From an uncultured Verrucomicrobiales bacterium (GTDB taxonomy: Bacteria; Verrucomicrobiota; Verrucomicrobiia; Verrucomicrobiales; Akkermansiaceae): a stretch of 64,000 nt of DNA. The stretch lies in NCBI GenBank assembly GCA_937951675.1, contig CALFBI010000006.1, forward strand, positions 62,001 through 126,000. Reading direction: 5' to 3'. This document shows positions 26,235 to 37,200 of the stretch, in pieces (within the stretch, counting starts at the first letter, position 1; each line of letters begins with the position of its first letter). The notes below the pieces were generated by a model. The model saw only the letters and a list, made by a program, of their open reading frames with translations. It did not search any database and was not told the DNA's origin. The translations under genes were made by a program, and so were the position numbers.

Positions 26235-27062
26235 ATGACTCAGATCTCACAAGTCCAACCCTTTCCGCTCAATCGTGGTTTATTCCAACTCTCTGGCCCT
26301 GATGCCCTGAGATACCTTAATGGACAGGTCACCCAGCAACTTGAAACAATCGAACAGGAAATGGTGCTTTCGGCACTTCTTACGGATGCCAAATCGAAAA
26401 TTATTTGCGACTTAGGAATCCGGATCTCACCGGCCAAAGACATCATTATTGACTGCCCTAAAGACTTAAAAGAAGCCGCGATGGAGCGTCTAGACCGCTA
26501 CCTCATCGCAGACGAAGCTGAATGGAAAGACCTTCCTGACGTCTGTCTTAGCTATTCTTCCGAGACTTCCCCCGAGCATCCAGACCTCTCTTATCGTTAC
26601 GGAGCTCCTGGGTATGAGGGCCTTGTTCCTACCGACGCCCCAAACCCTCTTCCTAAAAATCACTCAAGCTTACTCAAGCTCATTCGCCTGGAACATGAAC
26701 TCCCCGCTTTCAGAATAGAATATCTCCCTGGAGATCTCGCCTTTGGGGCAGGAGTCGAAGATTCCGCCATCAGCTACCATAAGGGATGCTACTTAGGCCA
26801 AGAAATCATTTCACGAATGAAGCGCGCCCGAAAAGCACCCTTCGCGATCGCAGTTTTATCATCTCCCCTCCTACTACCAGAAGGAGCCTCTCTTTATGAT
26901 GAAAATGAGATCGAAATAGGCACCGTTACTACCAGCCACCCTCATTCAGAAAAAGCACTGGCTAGAATCAATCGAAAAGGAGCTCAATCCTCTACAGTCT
27001 ACTACAAAAATGGACCTGAATCTCAAAAAATTCAGGTCCACATTATTAAAGTAAAGTATTAG
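26235..27062 (+). CDS. ygfZ: YgfZ/GcvT-domain folate-binding protein
   Basis: A 275-residue tetrahydrofolate-binding protein of the YgfZ/Iba57 family, which helps assemble or repair iron-sulfur clusters. The signature K-G-C-Y-x-G-Q-E is present in YHKGCYLGQEIISRMK. The N-terminal part (FQLSGPDALRYLNGQVTQQL) also fits. I chose the ATG at 26235 (MTQISQVQPFPLNRG) over 26211. Its last 20 codons contain an 11-bp hairpin that works as a terminator on the opposite strand for bamA. Confidence 0.92.
   Translation: MTQISQVQPFPLNRGLFQLSGPDALRYLNGQVTQQLETIEQEMVLSALLTDAKSKIICDLGIRISPAKDIIIDCPKDLKEAAMERLDRYLIADEAEWKDLPDVCLSYSSETSPEHPDLSYRYGAPGYEGLVPTDAPNPLPKNHSSLLKLIRLEHELPAFRIEYLPGDLAFGAGVEDSAISYHKGCYLGQEIISRMKRARKAPFAIAVLSSPLLLPEGASLYDENEIEIGTVTTSHPHSEKALARINRKGAQSSTVYYKNGPESQKIQVHIIKVKY
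27006..27040 (-). terminator. bamA terminator inside the ygfZ coding sequence
   Basis: TGGACCTGAAT (27011-27021) pairs perfectly with ATTCAGGTCCA (27030-27040) across an 8-base loop. On the minus strand the stem is followed at once by TTTTTG (27010-27005). It lies about 40 bases after the bamA stop, within the 3' end of the convergent ygfZ gene. Confidence 0.85.
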
Positions 27063-27077
27063 AGCCTTCTTTCTCTC

Positions 27078-29426
27078 TTAGAACTGATAGTTCATATAAA
27101 AATTAAACTGCCCGCCCTTATCAGCCTCTTCATCAGGAGAGGAAAGAGGAATGGCGTAATCAACCGCGATCGGACCGATTGGCAGGTTAAGCCGTAATCC
27201 TAACCCGGCATCTGAATAGAGATCATCTGGAGCAAATTCCCAGCTTCCGTCATTCACAAAACCTGTATCTAAAAAGGCCGCTCCACGAACAGACTCGAAG
27301 AGAGGAAAGCTCACTTCAGCTGAGATAAACCCATAAGTGCCACCACCAATCACTTCGTCAGTAGCATCTACTCCTGCTAATGCGGCGTTATCCCGAGGAC
27401 CGATATCCCGGAACTCGAAACCACGGAGGTCTCTAGACCCTCCCAGGAATTTTCGCTCAAATACTGGAGTCGAACCATCGCCTAGATTATCAACAGACCC
27501 AAGTGACCCTTTCAGGTTCAGGACCATATCAAGAGGAAGCTGCCAATGCTTTGTTCCATTAAGATCCAAGGAAATAGTATCAACATCTCCACCTAGAGCT
27601 CCACCATTGTAACCAAGCTCCGCTGAAAAACGGTGCCCTTTTCTCGGCAAAACATTACTATCACGACTATCATACTGGTATGATAGTGTTAACCCACTGC
27701 TTAAAAAGTCTCCTTCAATGTCTTGTGTTTGAAATAAGCTTCCGGCGCCAATTCCACTTTCTAATTCAACATCAACTTTCTCTAGACGATACTCGAGCTT
27801 CAATGACGAGCGCTTCCCTAAAGGTTTTCGAAGTGAAATAGCACCCCCTACGTTTTGTTGGTCATAAATATCACTTAAGAAATTGCGCTGCTGATAATAG
27901 AGCTCTCCTCCCAAGGATAAACGGCGACCCAAAAACCAAGGTTCGGTCAAACTCACCAGCACATCTTGCCTCTCCGCCCCTAAGCGAAGATTAGCATTAA
28001 AACGCTGCCCACCTCCCTGGAAGCTCCACGGGTTGCGGATATCGAAGTTGGACTGCTCTAAGTTAATAAAGCCTACAATATTATCGATAGAACTTAACCC
28101 TGCTCCAAAACTCAATGATCCGGTCCGCTTTTCAGCAACGCGAATATCAATATCACGATAACCAGAACGATTACTTGAGCTCCCAATCACATTCACAGAA
28201 TCGAAATAGTTAATATTTTGTAATCTTCGTTTGGTCGTTTCTAAGTCTACTGAATTGAAATAATCATTCGGCTTAAGTGGAACCTCTCGGCGAATAACCC
28301 GATCTTGAGTTTTGACGTTCCCCTGAATATTCACACGGCCTACTCGGTAGCGACTACCTTCTTGAATCTCATACTTCAGATTAATGCGGCCCCCCGGAAG
28401 TTCAGTGACAACTTCTCTAACCTGTGCATCTGCATAACCTTTCGCCCCATAATAACTGCGGACGTTCTTAATATCGGCTCTCACTTTTTTGGATGAATAT
28501 GGCATCCCTCCAATGAGACTCAGAGCGGGAGTCAATTCCTGAGGATTGAAAACACTCATTTTCCCGAATGACACTTGGTTAACGGTGTATTTTTGACCCT
28601 CATTAATGACGATCACAAGATCGATCATCTCTTTCTTAGAAGGCTCTCGGCGCACATCAACAACCCGTGCACGGAGGAACCCTTTGCTCCGGTAATAATC
28701 CAAAAGCTTGTCGAAATCATCATCGAGAGTATTCCCGTCAAGCTTCCCTGACTTAGTGAAAAACGAAAAGAAACCTTTTTGCTTTGTGTCTATCTCGCGT
28801 CTTAAATCAACCCCCGCAATGCTCCGGTTTCCTTCAAACTTGATTTTGCGAATTTCATTCTTAGAACCTTCATTAACAACAAAAACTAAATCTTCGTAGC
28901 CTTTTCTCGGTGATGGCTGGCGACGATGCGAAATTGAAATATCACTGTATCCATAATCACGATAAAGCTTCTCGATATTACGACGAGCAGTGAGCACTTT
29001 AGCGTCTGTTAAAGAACCTCCCGTAGAAAGATCCGTTGTCGCCGAAAGCTTTTTGTCGCTAAAGACGGTATTCCCCGCGAAACCCACTCCTCCAAGGCCA
29101 GCTCTCGTCGTCACTTCCGCAATTAATTTCACCTTTGCTCCGCTCTCTTCTGCCAAAAAGCGCGCATCGTCAACAAGGCCACTTTCGTAGAGGCGCTTCA
29201 CGTCCTCATCAATTTGTTGGAGACTGAATTCTCGGCCTACTTTAGACCCGATATAATTGCGTAATCTGCCTTCAGAAACATTTTTAGGCCCAATGTAGCG
29301 AATTTCAATCTCTGAGATGGTGCGGCCACCAAAGGTTTGCGTGAAAGCTGGCGTCGCAAAAGCAACCCATACGAGCACGACTTTAAACCAGGATGAAATA
29401 ATTGATTGGAATGATGAATGAAGCAT
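27078..29426 (-). CDS. bamA: Outer-membrane protein assembly factor BamA
   Basis: A 782-residue Omp85 protein that inserts beta-barrel proteins into the outer membrane. It has a signal peptide (VVLVWVAFATPAFTQ), then POTRA domains (about 25-420) starting RTISEIEIRYIGPKNVSEGR. Repeats of the type FEGNRSIAG and IQGNVKTQDRVIRREVPLKP follow. The C-terminal 16-stranded barrel carries GFEFRDIGP (family xRGF motif: SRDLRGFEF) and ends in NFYMNYQF with a terminal Phe. I took the ATG at 29426; one at 29483 adds a non-signal-like stretch. It is divergent from moaA, and its terminator lies in ygfZ. Confidence 0.96.
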   Translation of the reverse strand: MLHSSFQSIISSWFKVVLVWVAFATPAFTQTFGGRTISEIEIRYIGPKNVSEGRLRNYIGSKVGREFSLQQIDEDVKRLYESGLVDDARFLAEESGAKVKLIAEVTTRAGLGGVGFAGNTVFSDKKLSATTDLSTGGSLTDAKVLTARRNIEKLYRDYGYSDISISHRRQPSPRKGYEDLVFVVNEGSKNEIRKIKFEGNRSIAGVDLRREIDTKQKGFFSFFTKSGKLDGNTLDDDFDKLLDYYRSKGFLRARVVDVRREPSKKEMIDLVIVINEGQKYTVNQVSFGKMSVFNPQELTPALSLIGGMPYSSKKVRADIKNVRSYYGAKGYADAQVREVVTELPGGRINLKYEIQEGSRYRVGRVNIQGNVKTQDRVIRREVPLKPNDYFNSVDLETTKRRLQNINYFDSVNVIGSSSNRSGYRDIDIRVAEKRTGSLSFGAGLSSIDNIVGFINLEQSNFDIRNPWSFQGGGQRFNANLRLGAERQDVLVSLTEPWFLGRRLSLGGELYYQQRNFLSDIYDQQNVGGAISLRKPLGKRSSLKLEYRLEKVDVELESGIGAGSLFQTQDIEGDFLSSGLTLSYQYDSRDSNVLPRKGHRFSAELGYNGGALGGDVDTISLDLNGTKHWQLPLDMVLNLKGSLGSVDNLGDGSTPVFERKFLGGSRDLRGFEFRDIGPRDNAALAGVDATDEVIGGGTYGFISAEVSFPLFESVRGAAFLDTGFVNDGSWEFAPDDLYSDAGLGLRLNLPIGPIAVDYAIPLSSPDEEADKGGQFNFYMNYQF

Positions 29427-29657
29427 ATGAAAGAAGCCCTCTGTTAAGGGAGTTATCTCAGCGCGCTCCTCCCCCTCCGTCAAGCGGATAGCACCCCGGA
29501 AAGGTCATATCTCAATATCTCACCGGCGATCTTCACTCTGACCACTGAATAACCTGCCCAAAAATCACGAGCTCCTCAAATATGGAACCGCGCTCTCATG
29601 TCACAATTCTTGCAGCAAAAGATTGCGCCAAATAAAGAATTCGGCAACATGGCTTCC

Positions 29658-30683
29658 ATGTCAGAGAAGCAGCCAACCCGAGTGCTTGACCAAATGTCTA
29701 GGCCTCTGCGCGACCTCAGGATCTCACTGACTGACCGCTGTAATTTCCGCTGCACTTATTGCATGCCTAAAGAAATCTTCGGCGCGAATTACCAATTTCT
29801 CCCTCGCGCCGAGACTCTTCGCCAAGATGAAATCATTCGGCTCATCACTCTATTTAACCATCTAGGTGTTCATAAAATTCGCCTCACGGGTGGAGAACCT
29901 CTTCTCAGACGTGATATCATCGAGATTGTTCAACGCATCTCTGACCTCAAGCTCATCAACGATCTCGCGATCACAACGAATGGAAGCTTGCTTCCTCAAT
30001 ATGCAGCCCAGCTCAAAAATGCCGGTTTAAATCGCTTAACGGTGAGCCTAGACGCACTCGACCCTCAGATAGCTGAATCCATTTCTGGAGGGAAAAGCCT
30101 CCTCCCAAAAACGCTACAAGGAGTTGAAGCCGCGCTTGAAGCCTCCATCCCAATCAAACTCAATTGTGTAATACAAAAGGGTGTGAATGAATCAGAGATC
30201 ATCCCTCTTGTGACCTTTAGTCGAGAAAAACAAATCCCGATTCGTTTTATTGAATACATGGATGTCGGAATGACTAACCAATGGAATCATAAAGAAGTCG
30301 TTCCTAGTTCTCATATCAAAAAACTCATTCACGATCACTTTCCATTAATTCCCTCTGAAAATCCTCTTTTCGGTGAAACCGCGACCCGGTTTTCATACCT
30401 CGATAACAATCCTGGAGAAATTGGCTTTATTTCATCTATTACCCAACCCTTTTGCTCCGATTGCACCAGAGCTCGTATCTCGACAAAAGGAGAGCTTTTT
30501 ACCTGCTTATTCGCCTCGAAAGGACATGATCTCAAAACACTCTTACGAAGCGGCATGAGTGACCAAAGCCTCATCGAACACTTTCAGAACATTTGGCATC
30601 ACAGAAAAGATCGCTATTCCGAACAAAGGTCTTCAACCCCCTCTTCTCAGACAAAAGCTGAAATGAGCTATTTAGGAGGTTGA
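29658..30683 (+). CDS. moaA: GTP 3',8-cyclase (molybdenum cofactor)
   Basis: A 341-residue radical SAM enzyme that starts molybdopterin synthesis from GTP. The N-terminal cluster motif is DRCNFRCTYCMP (C-x3-C-x2-C). The second cluster cysteines are in PFCSDCTRARIS and FTCLFASKGHDL. It ends in MSYLGG, keeping the C-terminal Gly-Gly needed for GTP handling. I chose the ATG at 29658 (MSEKQPTRVLDQ); in-frame ATGs lie upstream to 29598. The MOSC gene follows after 16 bases. No other moa or mob gene is in the window. Confidence 0.95.
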   Translation: MSEKQPTRVLDQMSRPLRDLRISLTDRCNFRCTYCMPKEIFGANYQFLPRAETLRQDEIIRLITLFNHLGVHKIRLTGGEPLLRRDIIEIVQRISDLKLINDLAITTNGSLLPQYAAQLKNAGLNRLTVSLDALDPQIAESISGGKSLLPKTLQGVEAALEASIPIKLNCVIQKGVNESEIIPLVTFSREKQIPIRFIEYMDVGMTNQWNHKEVVPSSHIKKLIHDHFPLIPSENPLFGETATRFSYLDNNPGEIGFISSITQPFCSDCTRARISTKGELFTCLFASKGHDLKTLLRSGMSDQSLIEHFQNIWHHRKDRYSEQRSSTPSSQTKAEMSYLGG

Positions 30684-30699
30684 TATTAAAATCATCGCT

Positions 30700-31185
30700 A
30701 TGAAAATCGATCTCATTCACCTCTTCATTTCACCAGGGCATAATTATTTCGGCCGCCATGGGCAAGAATCTCTCGATCACCAAATTATTGAAAAAAGCGA
30801 ACTCGAATGCGTCAAAGATCAAGGGATTCGGGGTGACCGCTTCTTCGGGTTCAAAGAAAATTATAAAGGTCAGATCACTTTTTTTGACGATAATGTTTAC
30901 CAAAAAGTGCGCTCTGAGCTCAAACTCCCCGACCTTAAGCCTTACTCTTTTAGACGAAATGTCATCACCCGAGGAGTGGACCTTACCGCCCTCATAGGAA
31001 AAACCTTCCGCATCGGCCCTCTCACCTTCCAAGGCGTCGAAGAATGTCGTCCCTGCTACTGGATGGACGAAGCTTGCCATCCAGGCACCGAAGACCTCCT
31101 CAAAGGGTCCGGCGGACTTCGCGCTAGAATCCTCACTTCGGGAGTTCTAGCGCAAGGAAGCGAGCAAAGCCTTACCATTCTTTAA
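30700..31185 (+). CDS. MOSC-domain protein
   Basis: A 161-residue single MOSC domain. Such domains bind molybdenum cofactor or deliver sulfur to it through a conserved cysteine. The likely cysteine region is VEECRPCYWMDEAC. The motifs DQGIRGDRFFGF and SFRRNVITRGVDLTALIGKTF fit the family. Its place 16 bases after moaA supports a role in molybdenum cofactor biology, perhaps sulfuration or delivery; the partner enzyme is not visible here. Confidence 0.88.
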   Translation: MKIDLIHLFISPGHNYFGRHGQESLDHQIIEKSELECVKDQGIRGDRFFGFKENYKGQITFFDDNVYQKVRSELKLPDLKPYSFRRNVITRGVDLTALIGKTFRIGPLTFQGVEECRPCYWMDEACHPGTEDLLKGSGGLRARILTSGVLAQGSEQSLTIL

Positions 31186-31238
31186 CGCCAAAGCCGTCAT
31201 ACTCCCTTTCGTTTGGTAGCTTTCGTGACCTCCTCAAT

Positions 31239-34200
31239 TCACGGGCGGGTTGCCTGAAAGCGAATAAAAAGGCGTTCACCATCCATCGCAGAAGGAATCG
31301 TAATTTTTTGACCTTCTATCGTCACTCCGGTGTCTTTCCAGGAAGATAAATCCTCGCACCATTGAACCGAAAGATTCACATCTGCCGGCACTGGTGAATT
31401 TAAATCGATCACAAAATCACTTCCCTCAAACGACATCGTATAGGTCTCATCACTCCGGTTAGGATTAGCTTGAAGGGCGTATTCGATAAGTAATGGGTTT
31501 TGATCCGCATCATCATCTTTAGAATCTAAGACCAAATGGTCATAACCTTGATCCTTCTTCCATTGGTCATAAGGGGAGTCTTTAATGGTTAAAGCCACTG
31601 AAGTCGAATCACCTAAATCATAGGCCTGATTTGCAACAACACTGACTACTAAAATTTCGTCCCCCTCTGGTAACTCATCATTAATTGCGGTCAAAGTCAG
31701 TTCCACACTTGTCTCACCAGCCGGTATATTGATCATGTTTTGAGAAAGACTACCCGAATAGTCAGAACTATCTGCCACCCCCGCTTTTGCCAGCTCGACT
31801 AATAAAGGAACTGCTTGAGGTTTATTCAGCGTGATTCTAATCGTTGCTGTATCTGAAATAGACCCCCATTCTCGCGCCGTGACATCAACCCCTGTCATGT
31901 TCACGATTGACTTCACCTCCACTGGTAATTCGGGCTGCGCACTAAAATCTATCCCCTCAACTGGATAAGCCGAAGGAGTCCCTGAACCCTGAGAAACTCC
32001 TACAATGGCTTCATTTACTCCGACCTCTAAATAAGTAATTCTAATTCTCCCCGTCCCATCATCGAAAAACTCCACTTGGAAATTATTCAACGAAGATGCG
32101 AGGCCGTATTCTTGGATATTTTGAAAAGTGATCACAGCACGATCACCTGGCAAAAACTCATAATAAATCGAGCCTCCCGCCGCAGGATTTAAATCATTCC
32201 AAAGAGGAGCAAGCATCCTCCCTGCAAAAAATTGAGTGATATCCTCAACATAAGCAGAGGATCCTTGATCAAAATGAATCAGCCCATTGGTCCCTAAATA
32301 CAAAGTTTCTATTGGAGCCCCTCCTACTAAAGGTGCATTTTGCCAATTCGGATTTAAGACCCAATAACCATCATCGCGAGTTTCATGGGTAGGGAAACCT
32401 GTCAACTCCGAGCTCGGGTTAGGAGTCACCTCAAACGCAGTCGCAGGATCATTATAAACAAGGAAAGTATCACCTTTTGGAATGAAAGTGAGCTGCCTGT
32501 TTTCAAGATCAAAGCCAGAAGCATTTGCAAATGATTCAGCCGGAATCAAAGGAACGGTAGGAGGAGTCACTTTCAAATCAACCGTCACAATTCTTTCGAA
32601 ATTACTAGAACTATCTTTAATGGTCACAACCGCCTGATAATCACCAGCCGACAAAGAAGATGCTGAAGCTGCAATATTGGCGGAGATCACCTGAGAGCTA
32701 TCAGCCCCAATGAGCCCTGATGAAGACGACAGCTCGAGCCAGCCTTGATCACTGGTTGCTGTATATGAAACGCCTTCTGATAAATAGTTTGTGATTTGTA
32801 ACTGATGCAAAGAAGGAGTAAAAGGACCGCCTTCTTCACCACTAGAAACACTCGTCAAGGCCGTCACACCAAAAGCAGGCTCTTCCAAAGTCATGGCGGT
32901 GCGCTGTTGAAAGTTTTTCTCAAAGAAAAGTTGCCTCGTCTCATAAGGGGTCGTCACGACTAACTCCGTTTTACCTCTATTCCATTGAGTGGTTGGTAAT
33001 AACTGTCCATCAAGGAAAGGATACAACAAAACTTTAAATTGAGGGTCCTGCACATTAGGGCAATCAATCCGGATCCGCGTTAAATCGATAGAATCTCCAT
33101 CTATCACAACCGGACGATTATCAAGTGCAAGAGTGTAGCTGTTTGATGCAGCTTCTAAGACTTTCACAAGTAAGCGTGGCCCACCTACTCCGTCTTTTTT
33201 ATATTTCAAAATCATTTGATCACTCGTTTGTGATTCAACCTCTATTTGCCCCCCTTTCACCAAGTTAGCAAACCACGTGTATTGATGATTTTGAGAATCT
33301 TTCTTGATATCATCAACAATGAGCACAAACGGCTGCTCTCCTACACTTGAATAAGTAGAACGGTAAGCATACTCCACAGGCTGCATCTCATGAAGAGGGA
33401 GCACCGTTCCGTAACCTGTCAAAGCATAGGGTGTATAGGCCATCCATTCTGGCATCGTTTCACCAGCTCTAGGAAAATAAAAGTCCGACCAAGTGAGCTG
33501 ATGCTCCTCTTGCAGAACTCGCAGCGGTGAAGGAGGTGCTCCTAGACTATAACGATAAAATTGAGTGGCATCACCTACCGCTATCGTCCCATTCGCATCC
33601 GACTCATACGAAACAAATTTCCCAGACAATGCAGGCCAAGCTAGTTTTGCGGCAGAACAAGCCCCGACGCCATCAATCATGATCGTAGAGACCGCGTCAC
33701 TTGCGGTCGTTGCGAATTTACCTCGGTCTACAATCCAGCGACGACCATGGTTAAATAGCTCAAAACTATTCACATCTGAATGAACATGACCAATCGTGTA
33801 TTTATCCTGGCGACAGCGAAATTCAAACTTGAAGCCATCATCCTTCCACTCATTGCGAGTGATCGCACAACCTCGATCAGGGCAAAATAAGTTAGGTTCT
33901 GTAGAGCCTGCTGCCGCAGCTAAAGTTTGCCCAGGGTAGGAAACCGTTTCACCAAAAAGAACGTGAAACATATCAAAAAAATTATCTTTCCCTGCTAAAG
34001 TTGAAACCGACATTTTTTCATACATGTAATCGATGACTCTATCATTTGGCCACATGTATTTAGCTAATAAAATATGGCGCATCAGTTTATCTATCAACCC
34101 CACTCCATCTGCATCACCCACGATATCATGATGCCCCCTAACACCACTTCCATCGGGATCAAAAAGATGAAACCCTGATATAATAGACTTATAGAAACGT

Positions 34201-37200
34201 GTCGTCTTATAAAAATTCTCGTGTTCTGGTCTCCGTGAAATAAGAAAATCAGCTACACTATGCCAAATCATTCCAAAACTATAATAAGCGTAGCCTTCAT
34301 GCGGCATCCCAGAGGCAAAAACTCCATAGTTCGTTAGAAATTCCGCATTTGTTTCCTCTGCATGCTCGAGGACTTGCTTATCATACCCCTCTTCTCCCTC
34401 AATCGACAGGGCCGCCAAAAGGTGATGGTCATGAAAACCCCGCCAATTCGTAGCATTTTCTTCCGGCCGCTCAAAAGTCCCCACCGAATGACGATGAGCC
34501 GTCATCTTAGCAATGAGCCCTCGGGCTACATCACGATGTTCTACCGTCATCGAATCATAAAGCCAGTCATAACAAAGTGCCAAAGACCAACTCACATCAT
34601 GAAGAAGCCGATTATCATAATTAGGCACATACCATTCATCAACAATCATGATAGCTCGCGAATAAACCGTCGCTAACTCACTCAATTTAGATTGGTCGGT
34701 GGTATTATTTTCACCAATCCATGCGACCAGCGCTGCTTCTGCCAGCTTATCAAAAAACTGTGGCTCACTAGCAAGCTTCCCTCCATGTAATAACACTGCC
34801 GGAATAGGGCGCTCTGCGAGCAACTCTTGATAATAATAATGAGTGTCTTTTGCCGGATCAGAAAATGCTGATAATCGCTTTTTCAAAACCTGTAACCCTC
34901 TTTGTGCGATTTCAGACTGGGCGACTCTAGATCTTAACAAAGGAAGGTCCGCTTCCGTGAAGAACAAACGAGGATGTTCACCTTCTGCAGGTAAGGGCTG
35001 CAAAGGCCGAGGCTCAGGAGCATCTTGATGATAGAAAACAATCAAGACCTCATCTGATTTCACTATTTTGCCAGACCGGTCTTTCAGATGAAGGCGAAGT
35101 TTGAATTTATTGTATAAGCCATCTTTATCCGTTTGCTTCGGTGAAAATGTGGCCGTTGTATTAAGGTTATTCGCATTAGCAAAGGTGACCGTTCCACTTT
35201 GCTCGTAAATACTCCCTTCATAAAAGCTCCATTCTGGCGTCAAGCCTCCAGCATTACTCACACTGCCTGAAAGGGTAACCTGATAATCAGACGAAGTATT
35301 AATGTATTGATTCGAACCAGCATCAACTGTGATTGAATCCAGAGAATCTAATAAATTTTTATCCGAATCACTAGGCCCATTGTAAATATAAAGAACCTCA
35401 CTTGGATTTAATTCGTAATTAAAGAGCGCGAAATCATCCAGAAGCCCCTCAAAGCTATCAGCCACTCCGGCACGACCTCTCGACCCAATATGACTGGCTG
35501 TATTTCCTCTCTTCTCTTCCCAATAACGTGACGGCTCTTGATCTATGGCTTGCCCCACAAGCACACCATTGAGGTATAACTTTCTCGTAAATTGATTATT
35601 TTCATACTTCGACGTATGGACAACCTGGTGCCAAGTATTGGAAGAGAAAGAACCTTGAATGGGAGAAAATTGATTAGAGTAATTTCCGAAGTGATATCTC
35701 TGATTATTATGGAGGCGCTGTAATCCCATAATATCTGTAATATGACCCGCCGTTGTTTCCTCATTCGTTTTGATCCAAAATGACAATGAAGATTCGGCAC
35801 TTGCTTTAGTATAAAGCTTCTCCATTTCTTTGTTCACAAGAAGCCGAAGGGCGCTATCAGTTCCTGAAAAATCCCAAGCATTCCCTGTGTAAGGGCGAGC
35901 TCCCTGCTCTAAAAGAGGCACTCCACTTTTAGGAAATGTGACCACATAAGCAGCCTTCCCTAACTTTTCCTTCTTCGCTAATTGATCCGTAGAAGCAGGC
36001 TTATCCATGCTATAAATCGCAATCGGATCTAAAAACTCTAGATAAGAAGGCCTTTCTTGGTTCGTTACAAAAACGCTCATCACCGAATATGAGGTTTCCG
36101 CACCATCAAAAGAAGCAAGCTGTAAATGGTAAATCCCCTCTAGGTCAAAAAAAACGGTCGGGTTTCTAATCGATTCATTTGAAAACTGCACATTAGAACC
36201 AGAAGGCCTTTTAATGACACTCCAAGAATAAAGCAGCCTGTTACTGTCAGTATAATCATCTGAAACTTGAGGGTTAAGCTGAATAGAATTTGAAGTGAGC
36301 GGTAACACTTTCCCATTCTCCATCACAATCAAAGGAGCCTCATTCGGCAGAACAGTGATCGTCACTTCCGAAGTTGCAGATCCTGATGTCAGCCTGAAAA
36401 CATAGACCCCCTCGTGGTTAAATGTAACAGTTGTCTTTAAAGCGAGCGGATTCCGAATATTTGCACCATTAGGTCCAGATACTTTAGACCAAGTCACGGG
36501 GGCGCCATTAGGGACCACACCATCAAGGGTTAATCGGCCAGTGACATTAATTGACTGATCTAAGCCAGCGAACACTGGCCCCGACTTGATGTAATTCACT
36601 TCATATTCGGAAAGGGTTCGGTCAAAAACAGCGATCCCTGCCAAAGCTCCGTAACCGAAACCGACATCATTTGCATTTCGAGATCCTATCATCCAATGCC
36701 TCACTTGCCCTCCGGTAAGGCTCTCTCGATAAAGATGAGATCGCACTCCTCTTAACTTCCCATCCACAAAAATTTTCACATTGTCTTCGAATTGAGTGAA
36801 ATCAACCGTGCAGGCAATATGATGCCATTGCCCGTTCCAGATCTGAACGCCATCGCTCGCTATATTAACATAATTATTAGTTCCTGCCCAAATCGTATCT
36901 CTCCTGGCGCCGGTATCAATGGAGCCCGCCATAATTCGGGGGGTAGACCCATTGTATTCCCCCTTGACCCAATAGCTATAGCTTAGCCCCTCTGTATCTG
37001 GCAGGTGGCCAACCTGGGCTAAGGCACTATCGCCAATCATCGCAAACCCGCCTTCACAAGTGCTGAAATCCCAAGCCTGGCTGACAAACGAATGAGGGCC
37101 CGCAACTTGCGCGGGGAAGTCATCAAGAAAAGAAGCCGATTTAACCAGCTGAATCGACCTGGGCAACGTTACCCGATTTGCTGGAGCGACATTGAATTCT

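Noticed and set aside
31121-31153. 9-bp inverted repeat near the end of the MOSC gene
   Set aside because: No T-run on either strand follows, and it lies fully within coding sequence, so a terminator role is not supported.
34362-34676. 104-codon open frame opposite the giant lyase gene
   Set aside because: It is antisense to well-supported lyase codons and shows no domain or signal.
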